Assembly: GCF_004025965.2 (NCBI RefSeq)
Contig: NZ_SAYU02000023.1
Span: 1 to 55,298 of the forward strand
Direction of reading: 5' to 3'
Length of the DNA: 55,298 nucleotides
Source: Phycicoccus flavus
Lineage (GTDB): Bacteria; Actinomycetota; Actinomycetes; Actinomycetales; Dermatophilaceae
The notes under the pieces are model-generated. The model worked only from the letters and a program-made list of their open reading frames with translations. It did not search any database and was not told the origin of the DNA. Below, piece by piece: positions 32,741 through 39,789 of this stretch (positions are counted from its first letter, which is position 1; each line of letters opens with the position of its first letter). Position numbers and translations under genes: made by a program.

Positions 32741-33495
32741 CCCCCACCCAGGACTGGACGCTGGCGGAGGCCTTCGACCGCGCGGCGCCGACCTACGACG
32801 CGATGGTCGCGCTCTCCCCCGGCTACCACGACCAGCTGCGGACGGCCGCCGACGCGCTCGTCGCCGCGATGGCCCCCGCGGCCGGCTCGGCCGAGGCGGG
32901 GCGGCCGGTCGTCGTCCTCGACCTCGGCTGCGGCTCGGGGGCCTCGACGCACGCCGTGCTCCAGGCCTGGTCGGCCGCGGGCCACGACCCCGCCCGGCTG
33001 GACGTCACGGGCGTCGACGCCTCCGAGGGCATGGTCGCCGAGGCCCGCCCGAAGCGCTGGGGCCCGGGCGTCTCGTTCGAGGTCGCCGACGCGGTCACCC
33101 ACCTGCGCGGGCTGCCGGACGACTCGGTCGACGGCGTGCTCGGGGCCTACCTGCTGCGCAACGTGCCCGACCGGGAGGCGCTGGTCCGCGAGGTCGCCCG
33201 CGTGCTGCGGCCGGGCGGGGCGTTCGTCGTCCACGACTACTCCGTCGCGGGCAGCGCCCGGGCCCGGGCGATCTGGGCGGCGGTGTGCCACGGCATCATC
33301 ATCCCGCTGGCCGCGGTGAAGCGCTCCGACGTCCCGCTGCACCGCTACCTCTACACGAGCGTGCGCGACTTCGACTCCGTCGCCCTGGTCTGCCACCGCC
33401 TGCAGGAGGCCGGGCTCGTCGGCGTCCGGCACCGCAGCTACCCCGGCTGGCAGGACGGCGTCGTGCACACCGTCGTCGGGAGCGCCCCCGCGTGA
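32737..33495 (+). CDS. crtT: SAM-dependent methyltransferase, CrtT-like
   Basis: A 252-residue class I methyltransferase. VVLDLGCGSGASTHAV is the SAM-binding motif I, VTGVDASEGMVAEAR motif II, and REVARVLRPGGAFVVHDY the UbiE-like post III region. It lies between the cyclase and crtU genes, as crtT does in the crtYTU operon of Streptomyces. The methyl acceptor of CrtT is not settled as far as I know, so the symbol reflects position and family only. The start overlaps the crtYd stop (ATGA), with GGAAGGACGAGG upstream. Confidence 0.78.
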   Translation: MTPTQDWTLAEAFDRAAPTYDAMVALSPGYHDQLRTAADALVAAMAPAAGSAEAGRPVVVLDLGCGSGASTHAVLQAWSAAGHDPARLDVTGVDASEGMVAEARPKRWGPGVSFEVADAVTHLRGLPDDSVDGVLGAYLLRNVPDREALVREVARVLRPGGAFVVHDYSVAGSARARAIWAAVCHGIIIPLAAVKRSDVPLHRYLYTSVRDFDSVALVCHRLQEAGLVGVRHRSYPGWQDGVVHTVVGSAPA

Positions 33496-35144
33496 CGCCG
33501 CTGCTGCCCGTGGGGCGCCGCTCGACGTTCCGCCCGGGCCGGGACCCCCGGGCCGAGTTCCACCCGCCGCCCGCGCCGGCACGGCCGGACCGTCCCGCCC
33601 CACCGGGCGACCGGCACGTCGTCGTGGCCGGGGCCGGGATCGCCGGGCTGACCGCCGCGCTGGCGCTCGCCGAGCGGGGGGTGCGGGTCACCGTGCTCGA
33701 GGCGTCCGGGCGGCTCGGCGGCCGGGTCGCGTCCTGGCCGGTCACCCTGCCGGACGGCAGCCCGAGCCACATGAGCCGCGGCTTCCACGCCTTCTTCCGG
33801 CAGTACTACAACCTGCGCGCCGTGCTCCGCCGCACCGACCCGACGCTGGAGCGGCTGCGCCCGCTGGCCGACTACCCCCTGGTGCGCGCCGGCGGCGGCG
33901 CGGACTCGTTCGCCGGCATCCCCCGCACGCCGCCGTGGAACCTCGCGGCCTTCGTCGCCCGCAGCCCCAGCTTCGACCGGCGCGGCCTGGCCGGGGTCGA
34001 CGTCGAGGCCGCGCTCGGCCTGCTCGACGTCCGCTTTCCCGACACCGTGCGGGCACTGGACGGGGTGAGCGCCGCCGAGGTACTGGACCGGCTGCGCTTC
34101 CCGGAGACCGCCCGCCACCTCGCCCTCGAGGTCTTCGCGCGCTCGTTCTTCGCCGACCCGCGCGAGTTCTCCGGCGGCGAGCTCGTCGCGATGTTCCACA
34201 CCTACTTCGTCGGCTCCGCCGAGGGGCTGCTGTTCGACGTGCCGCGCGACGACTACGACCGCACCCTGTGGGAGCCGCTCGGGCGGCACCTGCACGGGCT
34301 CGGGGTCGACGTGCGGGTGGGCCGGTCGGTGACGACCGTGCTCGACGGCCGCGACCGCGGGCTCGCCGTCCACCACCGGCACACCGGCGGCGACCCCCAC
34401 GGCGAGGTGCTCGACGCCGACGCCGTCGTCCTCGCCCTCGACCCCGTCGGGCTGTGCGAGGTCGCCGCCTCCTCCCCCGGCCTCGGCGGCCCCGGCGACG
34501 CCGGGCGCGCCTGGCGCACGGCCGTCGCCGGGGTGCGGTCGGCTCCGCCGTTCGCGGTGTGGCGGCTCTGGCTGGACGGGCCCGTCGACGCCGACCGGCC
34601 GCCGTTCCTCGGCACGAGCGGGTACGGCCCGCTGGACAACGTCTCGGTCCTGGAGCGGTTCGAGGACCACGCCGCCGCGTGGTCGCGCGCCCACGGCGGG
34701 TCGGTCGTCGAGCTGCACGCCTACGCCGTCGACCAGGACCCGGACGAGGAGGCGCTGCGGGCGCGGCTGCTCGAGGCCCTGCACGAGGTCTACCCGGAGA
34801 CCGTCGGGCTCCGCACGGTGCACGAGGAGTGGCTGCTGCGGGCCGACTGCGTGCTCGTCGGGCTGGAGCCGCACGACTCCCGGCCCGGTGTCGTCACCCC
34901 CGACCCGCGGCTGGTCCTGGCCGGCGACACCATCCGCTCCGACCTGCCCGTCGCCCTCATGGAGCGCGCCGCGACCACCGGCTGGACCGCCGCCGACCGG
35001 CTCCTCACCGGCTGGGGCCTGCCCGGCCACGGCGTGTGGTCGGTCCCCACCGGCCCCCGCCTCGGCCGCCTGCCCGCCCTCGCCCGCCGCGGCCTGCGCG
35101 CCACCCACCCTCGCCCCCGTCCCCGTCGCAACTTTCTCGCCTGA
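33492..35144 (+). CDS. crtU: isorenieratene synthase-type carotene desaturase/methylase
   Basis: A 550-residue FAD enzyme. After a Pro/Arg-rich stretch of about 40 residues comes HVVVAGAGIAGLTAALALAE and GGRVASW, then the diagnostic CrtU sequence MSRGFHAFFRQYYNLRAVLR, FAGIPRTPPWNL, EVFARSFFADPREFSGGELV and LLFDVPRDDYD. CrtU converts beta-ionone rings to aromatic phi rings, giving isorenieratene via beta-isorenieratene. GTG 33492 overlaps the crtT stop (GTGA). The C-terminus is Arg/Pro-rich and runs into a palindromic element (35130-35201). Confidence 0.92.
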   Translation: MTPLLPVGRRSTFRPGRDPRAEFHPPPAPARPDRPAPPGDRHVVVAGAGIAGLTAALALAERGVRVTVLEASGRLGGRVASWPVTLPDGSPSHMSRGFHAFFRQYYNLRAVLRRTDPTLERLRPLADYPLVRAGGGADSFAGIPRTPPWNLAAFVARSPSFDRRGLAGVDVEAALGLLDVRFPDTVRALDGVSAAEVLDRLRFPETARHLALEVFARSFFADPREFSGGELVAMFHTYFVGSAEGLLFDVPRDDYDRTLWEPLGRHLHGLGVDVRVGRSVTTVLDGRDRGLAVHHRHTGGDPHGEVLDADAVVLALDPVGLCEVAASSPGLGGPGDAGRAWRTAVAGVRSAPPFAVWRLWLDGPVDADRPPFLGTSGYGPLDNVSVLERFEDHAAAWSRAHGGSVVELHAYAVDQDPDEEALRARLLEALHEVYPETVGLRTVHEEWLLRADCVLVGLEPHDSRPGVVTPDPRLVLAGDTIRSDLPVALMERAATTGWTAADRLLTGWGLPGHGVWSVPTGPRLGRLPALARRGLRATHPRPRPRRNFLA

Positions 35145-35201
35145 TCCCGGAACCTTCGGGTCCGCGTACCCTTCGTTCCCCGGCGGACCCGAACCTTCCG
35201 G
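35130..35201. repeat. single copy of palindromic element 1 (convergent junction)
   Basis: Arms 35147-35165 and 35183-35201 are 19 nt each with 17 pairing positions around a 17-nt spacer. The core is GGGTCCGC-N17-GCGGACCC, and it is preceded by ACTTTCTCGCCTGATCC. Core, spacer length and lead-in match the tandem units at 3685-3994 and the copy at 51675-51745. Here it overlaps the end of crtU and faces a convergent gene, so it could terminate transcription from both sides. Confidence 0.85.
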
Positions 35202-35219
35202 CGCGTAGGCGACGCCGGG

Positions 35220-35627
35220 CTACGGGACGACGCGCGATCGCCGGCCGAGGCGCAGCGCCAGCCACGGCGTCGCGACGGCGATGCCCATGACGAGGACGAA
35301 GAGCACGCCGGCGACGGCGAGCCGCCAGGCCGGGACGTCACGGGCGGCGGCGTCCTGCAGGCTGCTCACCCCGATGGCGACCCCGGAGTAGAGCAGCAGC
35401 CCCGACGACACGGCGAGCGCGGCCCAGCGGCGCCCGCCGCGCCAGCCGAGTCGTCCCACCGCGGCGCCGCCGACCCCCGCCAGCGCGAAGAGCAGGACGA
35501 TGCCCGCGGTGCCGGAGACGGAGAAGGCCGGCCGGCCCAGCTCGACGAGCGCGACGACGCGCATGAGCACCCGGGCGACGACGGCCGCGACGACGGCGAC
35601 CGCGAGCCCCCACCCCAGCCATCCCAT
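35220..35627 (-). CDS. small integral membrane protein, function unknown
   Basis: Encodes 135 residues with four hydrophobic segments: WGLAVAVVAAVVARVLM, a GTAGIVLLFALAGVGG stretch, a third near LAVSSGLLLYSGVAI and LAVAGVLFVLVMGIAV. It ends in a basic RLGRRSR tail. No known motif is visible. ATG 35627 or GTG 35633 may be the start; neither has a ribosome binding site. It sits between crtU and the Rieske gene on the strand opposite the operon, so a link to carotenoids is positional only. Confidence 0.65.
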   Translation of the reverse strand: MGWLGWGLAVAVVAAVVARVLMRVVALVELGRPAFSVSGTAGIVLLFALAGVGGAAVGRLGWRGGRRWAALAVSSGLLLYSGVAIGVSSLQDAAARDVPAWRLAVAGVLFVLVMGIAVATPWLALRLGRRSRVVP

Positions 35628-35706
35628 CCGCACATGGTGGAGCGGGGCGGGCCCGCTGTCGAGACCGGCGCCACCCGGGCCGGCGTCCGTTCCGGCCGGC
35701 CGCGGG

Positions 35707-36744
35707 TCAGCCGACGAGGCCGCGGCGCAGGGCGTAGCGGCGGGCGGCGTACTCGAGGTCGTCGGTCCACAGCTGGCGCTGCGAGGCGCGCATCCCCATC
35801 CGCACCAGCGGCGCGAGCCCCCGGGCGACCCGGAAGCCCACCCGGTCCGAGGTCGCGACGACGGCCTCGGTCATCACCGTGCGTGCCGGGTGCACCCCGG
35901 GCGCCGTGACGAGGGTGGCGTGCGTCTCGACGACGCTGCCCAGCCCCTCGCCCTCGGTGATCGTCATGACGACGGTCTGGGCGTCGGGGCAGGTGAACTC
36001 GGCGCGCACCGGGACGGCGAAGCGGCGGTCCAGCCGGTAGGCGACGTCGAGGACGAGGCGGTCCGGGGTCGAGGCGTCGTCGTCGACGGTGAGGTCGCTG
36101 AAGGCGTAGGGGTGGAACCAGGCGCCGTGCCACGGGTCGAGCCGGTTGGCGACGATGTCGCGCGGCTCGCAGGTGACGGGCAGGGCGACGACGGACGCCA
36201 CCGCCCCGGACGGCGCCGGACGGGTGGCGAGCACCGGGCGGTCGGTCGGCTCCACACCGTCCTCGATCACGCCGAGGCGTGCCCACAGCAGGACGCCGTC
36301 GTCGTACGCGGCGACCGTCGCCCACGGCGGGTCGGTGTCGCGCCCGAGCGGCATGCCGTGCCAGCGGCAGCGCACGTCGCCGGCGACCACCGGGCAGGCG
36401 TCCAGCCGTGCCCCGAGGTGCGGGCATGCACCCGGCCCGGCCAGCAGCGACCCGTCGACGTCCCGCCACAGCACGACCTCGCGGCCGCCGACGGTGCGGA
36501 CAACTGAGGTGTCGGACGGCACCTCGCCCGAGGCGCCGACGACGACCCAGCCGTGCGTGGGGCGGGCGAGCGCGTCGGCCAGGGCGGCCTCGATGCGGCC
36601 CGGGCGGGCGTCGCGCCAGGTGCCGCGCAGCCGGTCGGGAGTGGCCTGGGGCAGGTGCCGGACCGGCGAGCGGCGCCGCACCTGGTCCAGGACCGAGGAC
36701 CGCACCTGGTCCCGGACGGAGCGGTCGACGCGCAGGAGGCTCAC
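35707..36744 (-). CDS. Rieske [2Fe-2S] domain protein (DUF5914-like)
   Basis: A 345-residue protein. Residues about 65-140 form a Rieske domain with ligands in ACPHLGARLD and RCRWHGMPLG (C-x-H, 16 residues, C-x2-H). The remainder resembles the substrate domain of Rieske oxygenases loosely (LDPWHGAWFHPYAFSDLTVD). From memory, proteins of this type (DUF5914) sit in Streptomyces carotenoid loci, so a role in carotenoid oxidation or in supplying electrons is plausible but unproven. The start is GTG 36744 with a TAGCGT box 6 nt upstream. Confidence 0.8.
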   Translation of the reverse strand: MSLLRVDRSVRDQVRSSVLDQVRRRSPVRHLPQATPDRLRGTWRDARPGRIEAALADALARPTHGWVVVGASGEVPSDTSVVRTVGGREVVLWRDVDGSLLAGPGACPHLGARLDACPVVAGDVRCRWHGMPLGRDTDPPWATVAAYDDGVLLWARLGVIEDGVEPTDRPVLATRPAPSGAVASVVALPVTCEPRDIVANRLDPWHGAWFHPYAFSDLTVDDDASTPDRLVLDVAYRLDRRFAVPVRAEFTCPDAQTVVMTITEGEGLGSVVETHATLVTAPGVHPARTVMTEAVVATSDRVGFRVARGLAPLVRMGMRASQRQLWTDDLEYAARRYALRRGLVG

Positions 36745-36750
36745 CCCGTC

Positions 36751-36756
36751 ACGCTA
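36751..36756 (-). promoter_or_regulatory. -10 box TAGCGT of Rieske gene
   Basis: On the minus strand TAGCGT ends 6 nt before GTG 36744, giving the leaderless layout. Confidence 0.5.
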
Positions 36757-36840
36757 TCGCCGCGCCCACGGCCCGGACCAGCGGACCCGGGCCGAGCCTC
36801 GACAGCCCCGCGGCGGGACCGATGCGGGAGGATGGTCCGC

Positions 36841-37239
36841 GTGTCCCTCGTCACCGGCTCGATGCGCCTCGCCGCGACCGGCCCACTGCCGCCCGAGCAC
36901 GCCTGGGCCCGCTACACCGAGCCGCGCCGCTGGTCGACGTGGGCGCCGCACATCCGCGAGGTCGACTACCCCCACGCGGTGATCGAGCCGGGGTCGAGCG
37001 GGCGGGTCACCGGCGTGGGCGGCGTCGTCGCCGTCTTCACCGTCGACACCGTCGACCACGACGCCCGCACCTGGTCCTGGCGGGTGCGCTCCGGGCCGCT
37101 GCGGCTGCGCTTCGAGCACGGGGTGGACCCGGCCGCGGAGGGCTGCACCGGATGGGTTGTCACGCACGCCCTCTGGCCCGTCGTCGCGGGCTACGCCCCC
37201 GTCGCGCGGTGGTCGCTCGGACGACTCGTGTCGACGTAG
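36841..37239 (+). CDS. SRPBCC (START-like) family protein
   Basis: A 132-residue protein of the SRPBCC ligand-binding fold: EHAWARYTEPRRWSTWAPHI is the family's helix-loop with the W-x-x-W-x-P pattern, VDTVDHDARTWSWRV the following strands, and the ALWPVVAGYAPVARWSLGRL stretch lies in the C-terminal helix. These proteins bind hydrophobic ligands or act as cyclases; a carotenoid or lipid ligand is possible from context only. GTG 36841 was chosen because GGGAGG lies 9 nt upstream; ATG 36832 would abut that site. It is divergent from the Rieske gene. Confidence 0.75.
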   Translation: MSLVTGSMRLAATGPLPPEHAWARYTEPRRWSTWAPHIREVDYPHAVIEPGSSGRVTGVGGVVAVFTVDTVDHDARTWSWRVRSGPLRLRFEHGVDPAAEGCTGWVVTHALWPVVAGYAPVARWSLGRLVST

Positions 37240-37429
37240 GGCCCCTCGGGTCGTGCCGGACGGCCGAGCACGATAGGGTTCCCGTGTTGTTGAGCTTTCC
37301 GATGTTGACGTAGTAGCAGGACGGGCCCCGTCGGGGCCCGGCAGCACTTTCTGAGCAGAGGTACGTACCAAGCATCACAACGCCGGGCGTGCCGACCCGC
37401 GGTGCACCCACTCAGGAAGAGAGATCTCC
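37240..37429 (+). promoter_or_regulatory. promoter and long 5' leader of the cold-shock gene
   Basis: A candidate -10 box TAGGGT (37274-37279) would give a leader of about 145 nt. The leader holds a stable hairpin (GGGCCCC 37323-37329, loop GTC, GGGGCCC 37333-37339). AGGAAGAGAG precedes ATG 37430. Long structured leaders on cold-shock genes control mRNA stability and translation by temperature; that is the likely role here. Confidence 0.55.
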
Positions 37430-37636
37430 ATGGCTACTGGCACCGTCAAGTGGTTCAACTCCGAGAAGGGCTACGGCTTCATCGCCCCCGACGACGGCTC
37501 GGCCGACGTCTTCGCCCACTTCTCCGCGATCAACGGCAACGGCTACCGCTCCCTCGAGGAGAACGCCAAGGTCGAGTACGAGACCCAGCAGGGCCAGAAG
37601 GGCCTGCAGGCGGCGAACATCACCGTCATCGGCTGA
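37430..37636 (+). CDS. cold-shock domain protein, CspA family
   Basis: A 68-residue single-domain nucleic-acid-binding protein. [15 protein letters not shown] holds RNP1 (K-G-Y-G-F-I), and [10 protein letters not shown] holds RNP2 (V-F-A-H-F). It acts as an RNA chaperone, melting structure at low temperature or during growth transitions. Full length, with a strong ribosome binding site, a long leader and its own terminator. Which of the several csp paralogues usual in actinobacteria it is cannot be judged here. Confidence 0.96.
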   Translation: MATGTVKWFNSEKGYGFIAPDDGSADVFAHFSAINGNGYRSLEENAKVEYETQQGQKGLQAANITVIG

Positions 37637-37671
37637 CCTGCCACCCCTCCGCGCCGTTCCGGCGCGCACGA

Positions 37672-37704
37672 CGACCGCCGTCCGGCTCCGCCGGGCGGCG
37701 GTCG
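37672..37704 (+). terminator. strong hairpin terminator after the cold-shock gene
   Basis: Arms CGACCGCCGTCCGG (37672-37685) and CCGGGCGGCGGTCG (37691-37704) form a 14-bp stem with one G-T pair and a 5-nt loop. No T-tract follows, as is common in actinobacteria. A smaller hairpin, GCGCCG-TT-CGGCGC-like, lies just before it (about 37651-37664). Confidence 0.7.
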
Positions 37705-37737
37705 CCCGTGTCGGGCGGTCCTCGCAGGTGGCCGGGG

Positions 37738-38163
37738 TCAGGCGGCTGGCGCCGGATCCACCGTGAGGACGATGCCGGCGCGCGGGTTGCGGCGCAGGCC
37801 GACCCGCGAGGTGACAGCGTCGACGAGGTCGGACAGCCGGGCCGGCCAGCCGTACTTGGCGACGACGGCGGCGCGCACCGCCCGCACCTCGTCCGGGCCG
37901 CGGACGACGACGCCCTCGCCCCGGTAGGTCGGCGCGTCGTCCTTGACCCGGCCGCGGCGGTCGCAGGGGCGCAGCTCGACCCGGCGGGTGTGGTTCAGGC
38001 GCTTGACCTTGCCGGTGTCGTCCACGGTGACGACGACGAGGTGCTCGCTGCCGTCGGCGGCCGGGGCGATCCACACGGCGGTGCGCACGGGCGCGCCGGT
38101 GCGGCGGAAGGTCGTCAGCGAGACGTAGGGGGTGTCGGCCAGGGGATGGCGCGCGGCGTCCAT
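37738..38163 (-). CDS. PPOX-class F420-dependent oxidoreductase-like protein
   Basis: A 141-residue split-barrel protein. PLADTPYVSLTTFRRTGAPV, VRTAVWIAP, then KVKRLNHTRRVELRPCDRRG are the typical strands of the PPOX/F420 family. It probably uses F420 or FMN for redox chemistry; the substrate is unknown. ATG 38163 has TACGCT 6 nt upstream on its strand, so it may be leaderless. It is convergent with the cold-shock gene and divergent from a DHA2 transporter. Confidence 0.8.
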   Translation of the reverse strand: MDAARHPLADTPYVSLTTFRRTGAPVRTAVWIAPAADGSEHLVVVTVDDTGKVKRLNHTRRVELRPCDRRGRVKDDAPTYRGEGVVVRGPDEVRAVRAAVVAKYGWPARLSDLVDAVTSRVGLRRNPRAGIVLTVDPAPAA

Positions 38164-38169
38164 CGCCCC

Positions 38170-38175
38170 AGCGTA
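38170..38175 (-). promoter_or_regulatory. -10 box TACGCT of the PPOX-class gene
   Basis: On the minus strand TACGCT ends 6 nt before ATG 38163, at leaderless spacing. Confidence 0.45.
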
Positions 38176-38295
38176 GGTCCGTCCGCCCGGGCCGCGCCCG
38201 GGCCGCGGCGACGGAAATGCGCGCGCGGTGTCGCGGTGTTCGCTCCTACCGTGGACCAGTTCCGACCCACGACCGCCTCGACCCCGACGGGCCCC

Positions 38296-39789
38296 ATGAC
38301 CGACACCGCACCGCCCCGCACGCTGCCCGAGCCGCCGACGACGGAGGCCGCAGCGTCCTACCCGGTGCTGCGCTGGCTCGTCGCCGCGACCTTCACCGTC
38401 ATCCTCAACGAGACGATCATGGTCAACGCCATCCCGCGCCTCATGGCGGAGTTCGCCGTGAGCGCCCGGTCGGCGCAGTGGCTGTCGACCGCGTTCATGC
38501 TCACCATGGCCGTCGTCATCCCCGTCACCGGCTGGTTCCTCCAGCGCGTGACCACCCGCACGGCGTTCACCGTCGCGATGAGCACCTTCGCCACGGGCAC
38601 CGTGATCTGCCTGCTGGCGCCCGTCTTCCCGGTGCTCGTCGCCGGCCGGGTCGTCCAGGCCGCCGGCACCGCCGTCATGTTCCCGCTGCTCATGACGACG
38701 CTCATGACCGTCGTCGCCGAGCGCGACCGCGGCCGGGTCATGGGCAACGTCACGCTCGCCATCTCCGTGGCACCGGCACTGGGGCCGGCTCTCTCCGGGC
38801 TCGTCCTCGGCGTGGCCGGGTGGCGCTGGCTGTTCGGCGTCGTCCTGCCGGTCGTCGCGCTCGTCTCCGTCGTCGGTCTGCGGCGCCTCACCGACGTCGG
38901 CGAGCCCCGGGACTCGGCGGTCGACTGGCTGAGCGTCGTCATGTCGGCGCTCGGCTTCGGCGGGCTCGTGTACGGCCTCAGCCGGATCGGCGAGGAGAAC
39001 CCCGGCGCCGTCCCCGCCGGGGTGTGGATCGCCGGCGGGCTCGCGGTCCTCGCCGCGTTCGTCCTGCGCCAGCGCGCCCTGACCCGCCGCTCGGAGCCGC
39101 TGCTCGACCTGCGCACCCTCACCCACCGCACCTACGCGCTGGCGCTGTCGGTGCAGGCGCTGGGCTTCCTCACGATGCTCGGGACGATGATCCTGTTGCC
39201 GCTGTACCTGCAGGACCTGCGCGGGCTGTCGCCGCTGCGCACCGGGCTGCTGCTGGCCCCGGGCGGCCTGGCCATGGGGCTGCTCGGCCCCGTCGTCGGC
39301 CGGGTCTTCGACCGACGCGGCGGTCGCGTCCTCGTGGTCCCGGGTGCGCTCGGCGTCCCCCTGGCCCTGGCCGGGCTCAGCCGGATCGGCGAGAGCACGC
39401 CCTACGCCGCGATCCTCGGGGTGCAGGCGCTGCTCATGGTCGGCCTGGCCGCGCTCTTCACCCCCGCCTTCACGCTGGGCCTGGGCGCGCTGCCCCGTCA
39501 CCTGTACTCGCACGGCTCGTCGCTGCTCGGCACCGCCCAGCAGGTGGCCGCCGCCGTCGGCACCGCGGTCACCGTCACCGTGCTGTCCTGGCGCTCGGCG
39601 CAGCTGACCGACGCAGGGGCGAGCGACGCCGCCGCCTACGTCGGCGGCGTCCGGGCCGCGTTCGGGGTCGCCGCCGTGCTGGCTGTCGGGCTCGTGGTCC
39701 TCGCGGCGTTCCTGCCGAACCGGTCGAGCACCCCGGCGGACGAGCCGGCCGTCCGCGAGCCCGCCGGGGAGGGCGCCCCCGTCAGCTGA
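38296..39789 (+). CDS. DHA2-family MFS transporter (Lmr/EmrB-like)
   Basis: A 497-residue exporter with about 14 hydrophobic helices. FTVILNETIMVNAIPRLMAE is the DHA2 helix-1 motif; QWLSTAFMLTMAVVIPVTGW and VAGRVVQAAGTAVMFPLLMT are further signatures. The C-terminus is a hydrophilic Pro/Glu tail. ATG 38296 was chosen as the first Met with a family-like N-terminus; TACCGT (38249-38254) is a possible -10 box giving a short leader. The 3' end overlaps the convergent molybdoenzyme gene by 8 bp. The substrate is unknown. Confidence 0.85.
   Translation: MTDTAPPRTLPEPPTTEAAASYPVLRWLVAATFTVILNETIMVNAIPRLMAEFAVSARSAQWLSTAFMLTMAVVIPVTGWFLQRVTTRTAFTVAMSTFATGTVICLLAPVFPVLVAGRVVQAAGTAVMFPLLMTTLMTVVAERDRGRVMGNVTLAISVAPALGPALSGLVLGVAGWRWLFGVVLPVVALVSVVGLRRLTDVGEPRDSAVDWLSVVMSALGFGGLVYGLSRIGEENPGAVPAGVWIAGGLAVLAAFVLRQRALTRRSEPLLDLRTLTHRTYALALSVQALGFLTMLGTMILLPLYLQDLRGLSPLRTGLLLAPGGLAMGLLGPVVGRVFDRRGGRVLVVPGALGVPLALAGLSRIGESTPYAAILGVQALLMVGLAALFTPAFTLGLGALPRHLYSHGSSLLGTAQQVAAAVGTAVTVTVLSWRSAQLTDAGASDAAAYVGGVRAAFGVAAVLAVGLVVLAAFLPNRSSTPADEPAVREPAGEGAPVS

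Noticed and set aside
36841-37239. Polyketide cyclase of a biosynthetic cluster
   Set aside because: Only the SRPBCC fold is visible and no polyketide synthase genes are present; a ligand-binding role is equally possible.
39782-39789. Overlap of MFS and molybdoenzyme genes as a functional link
   Set aside because: The genes are convergent; an 8-bp 3' overlap is common in compact genomes and says nothing on function.
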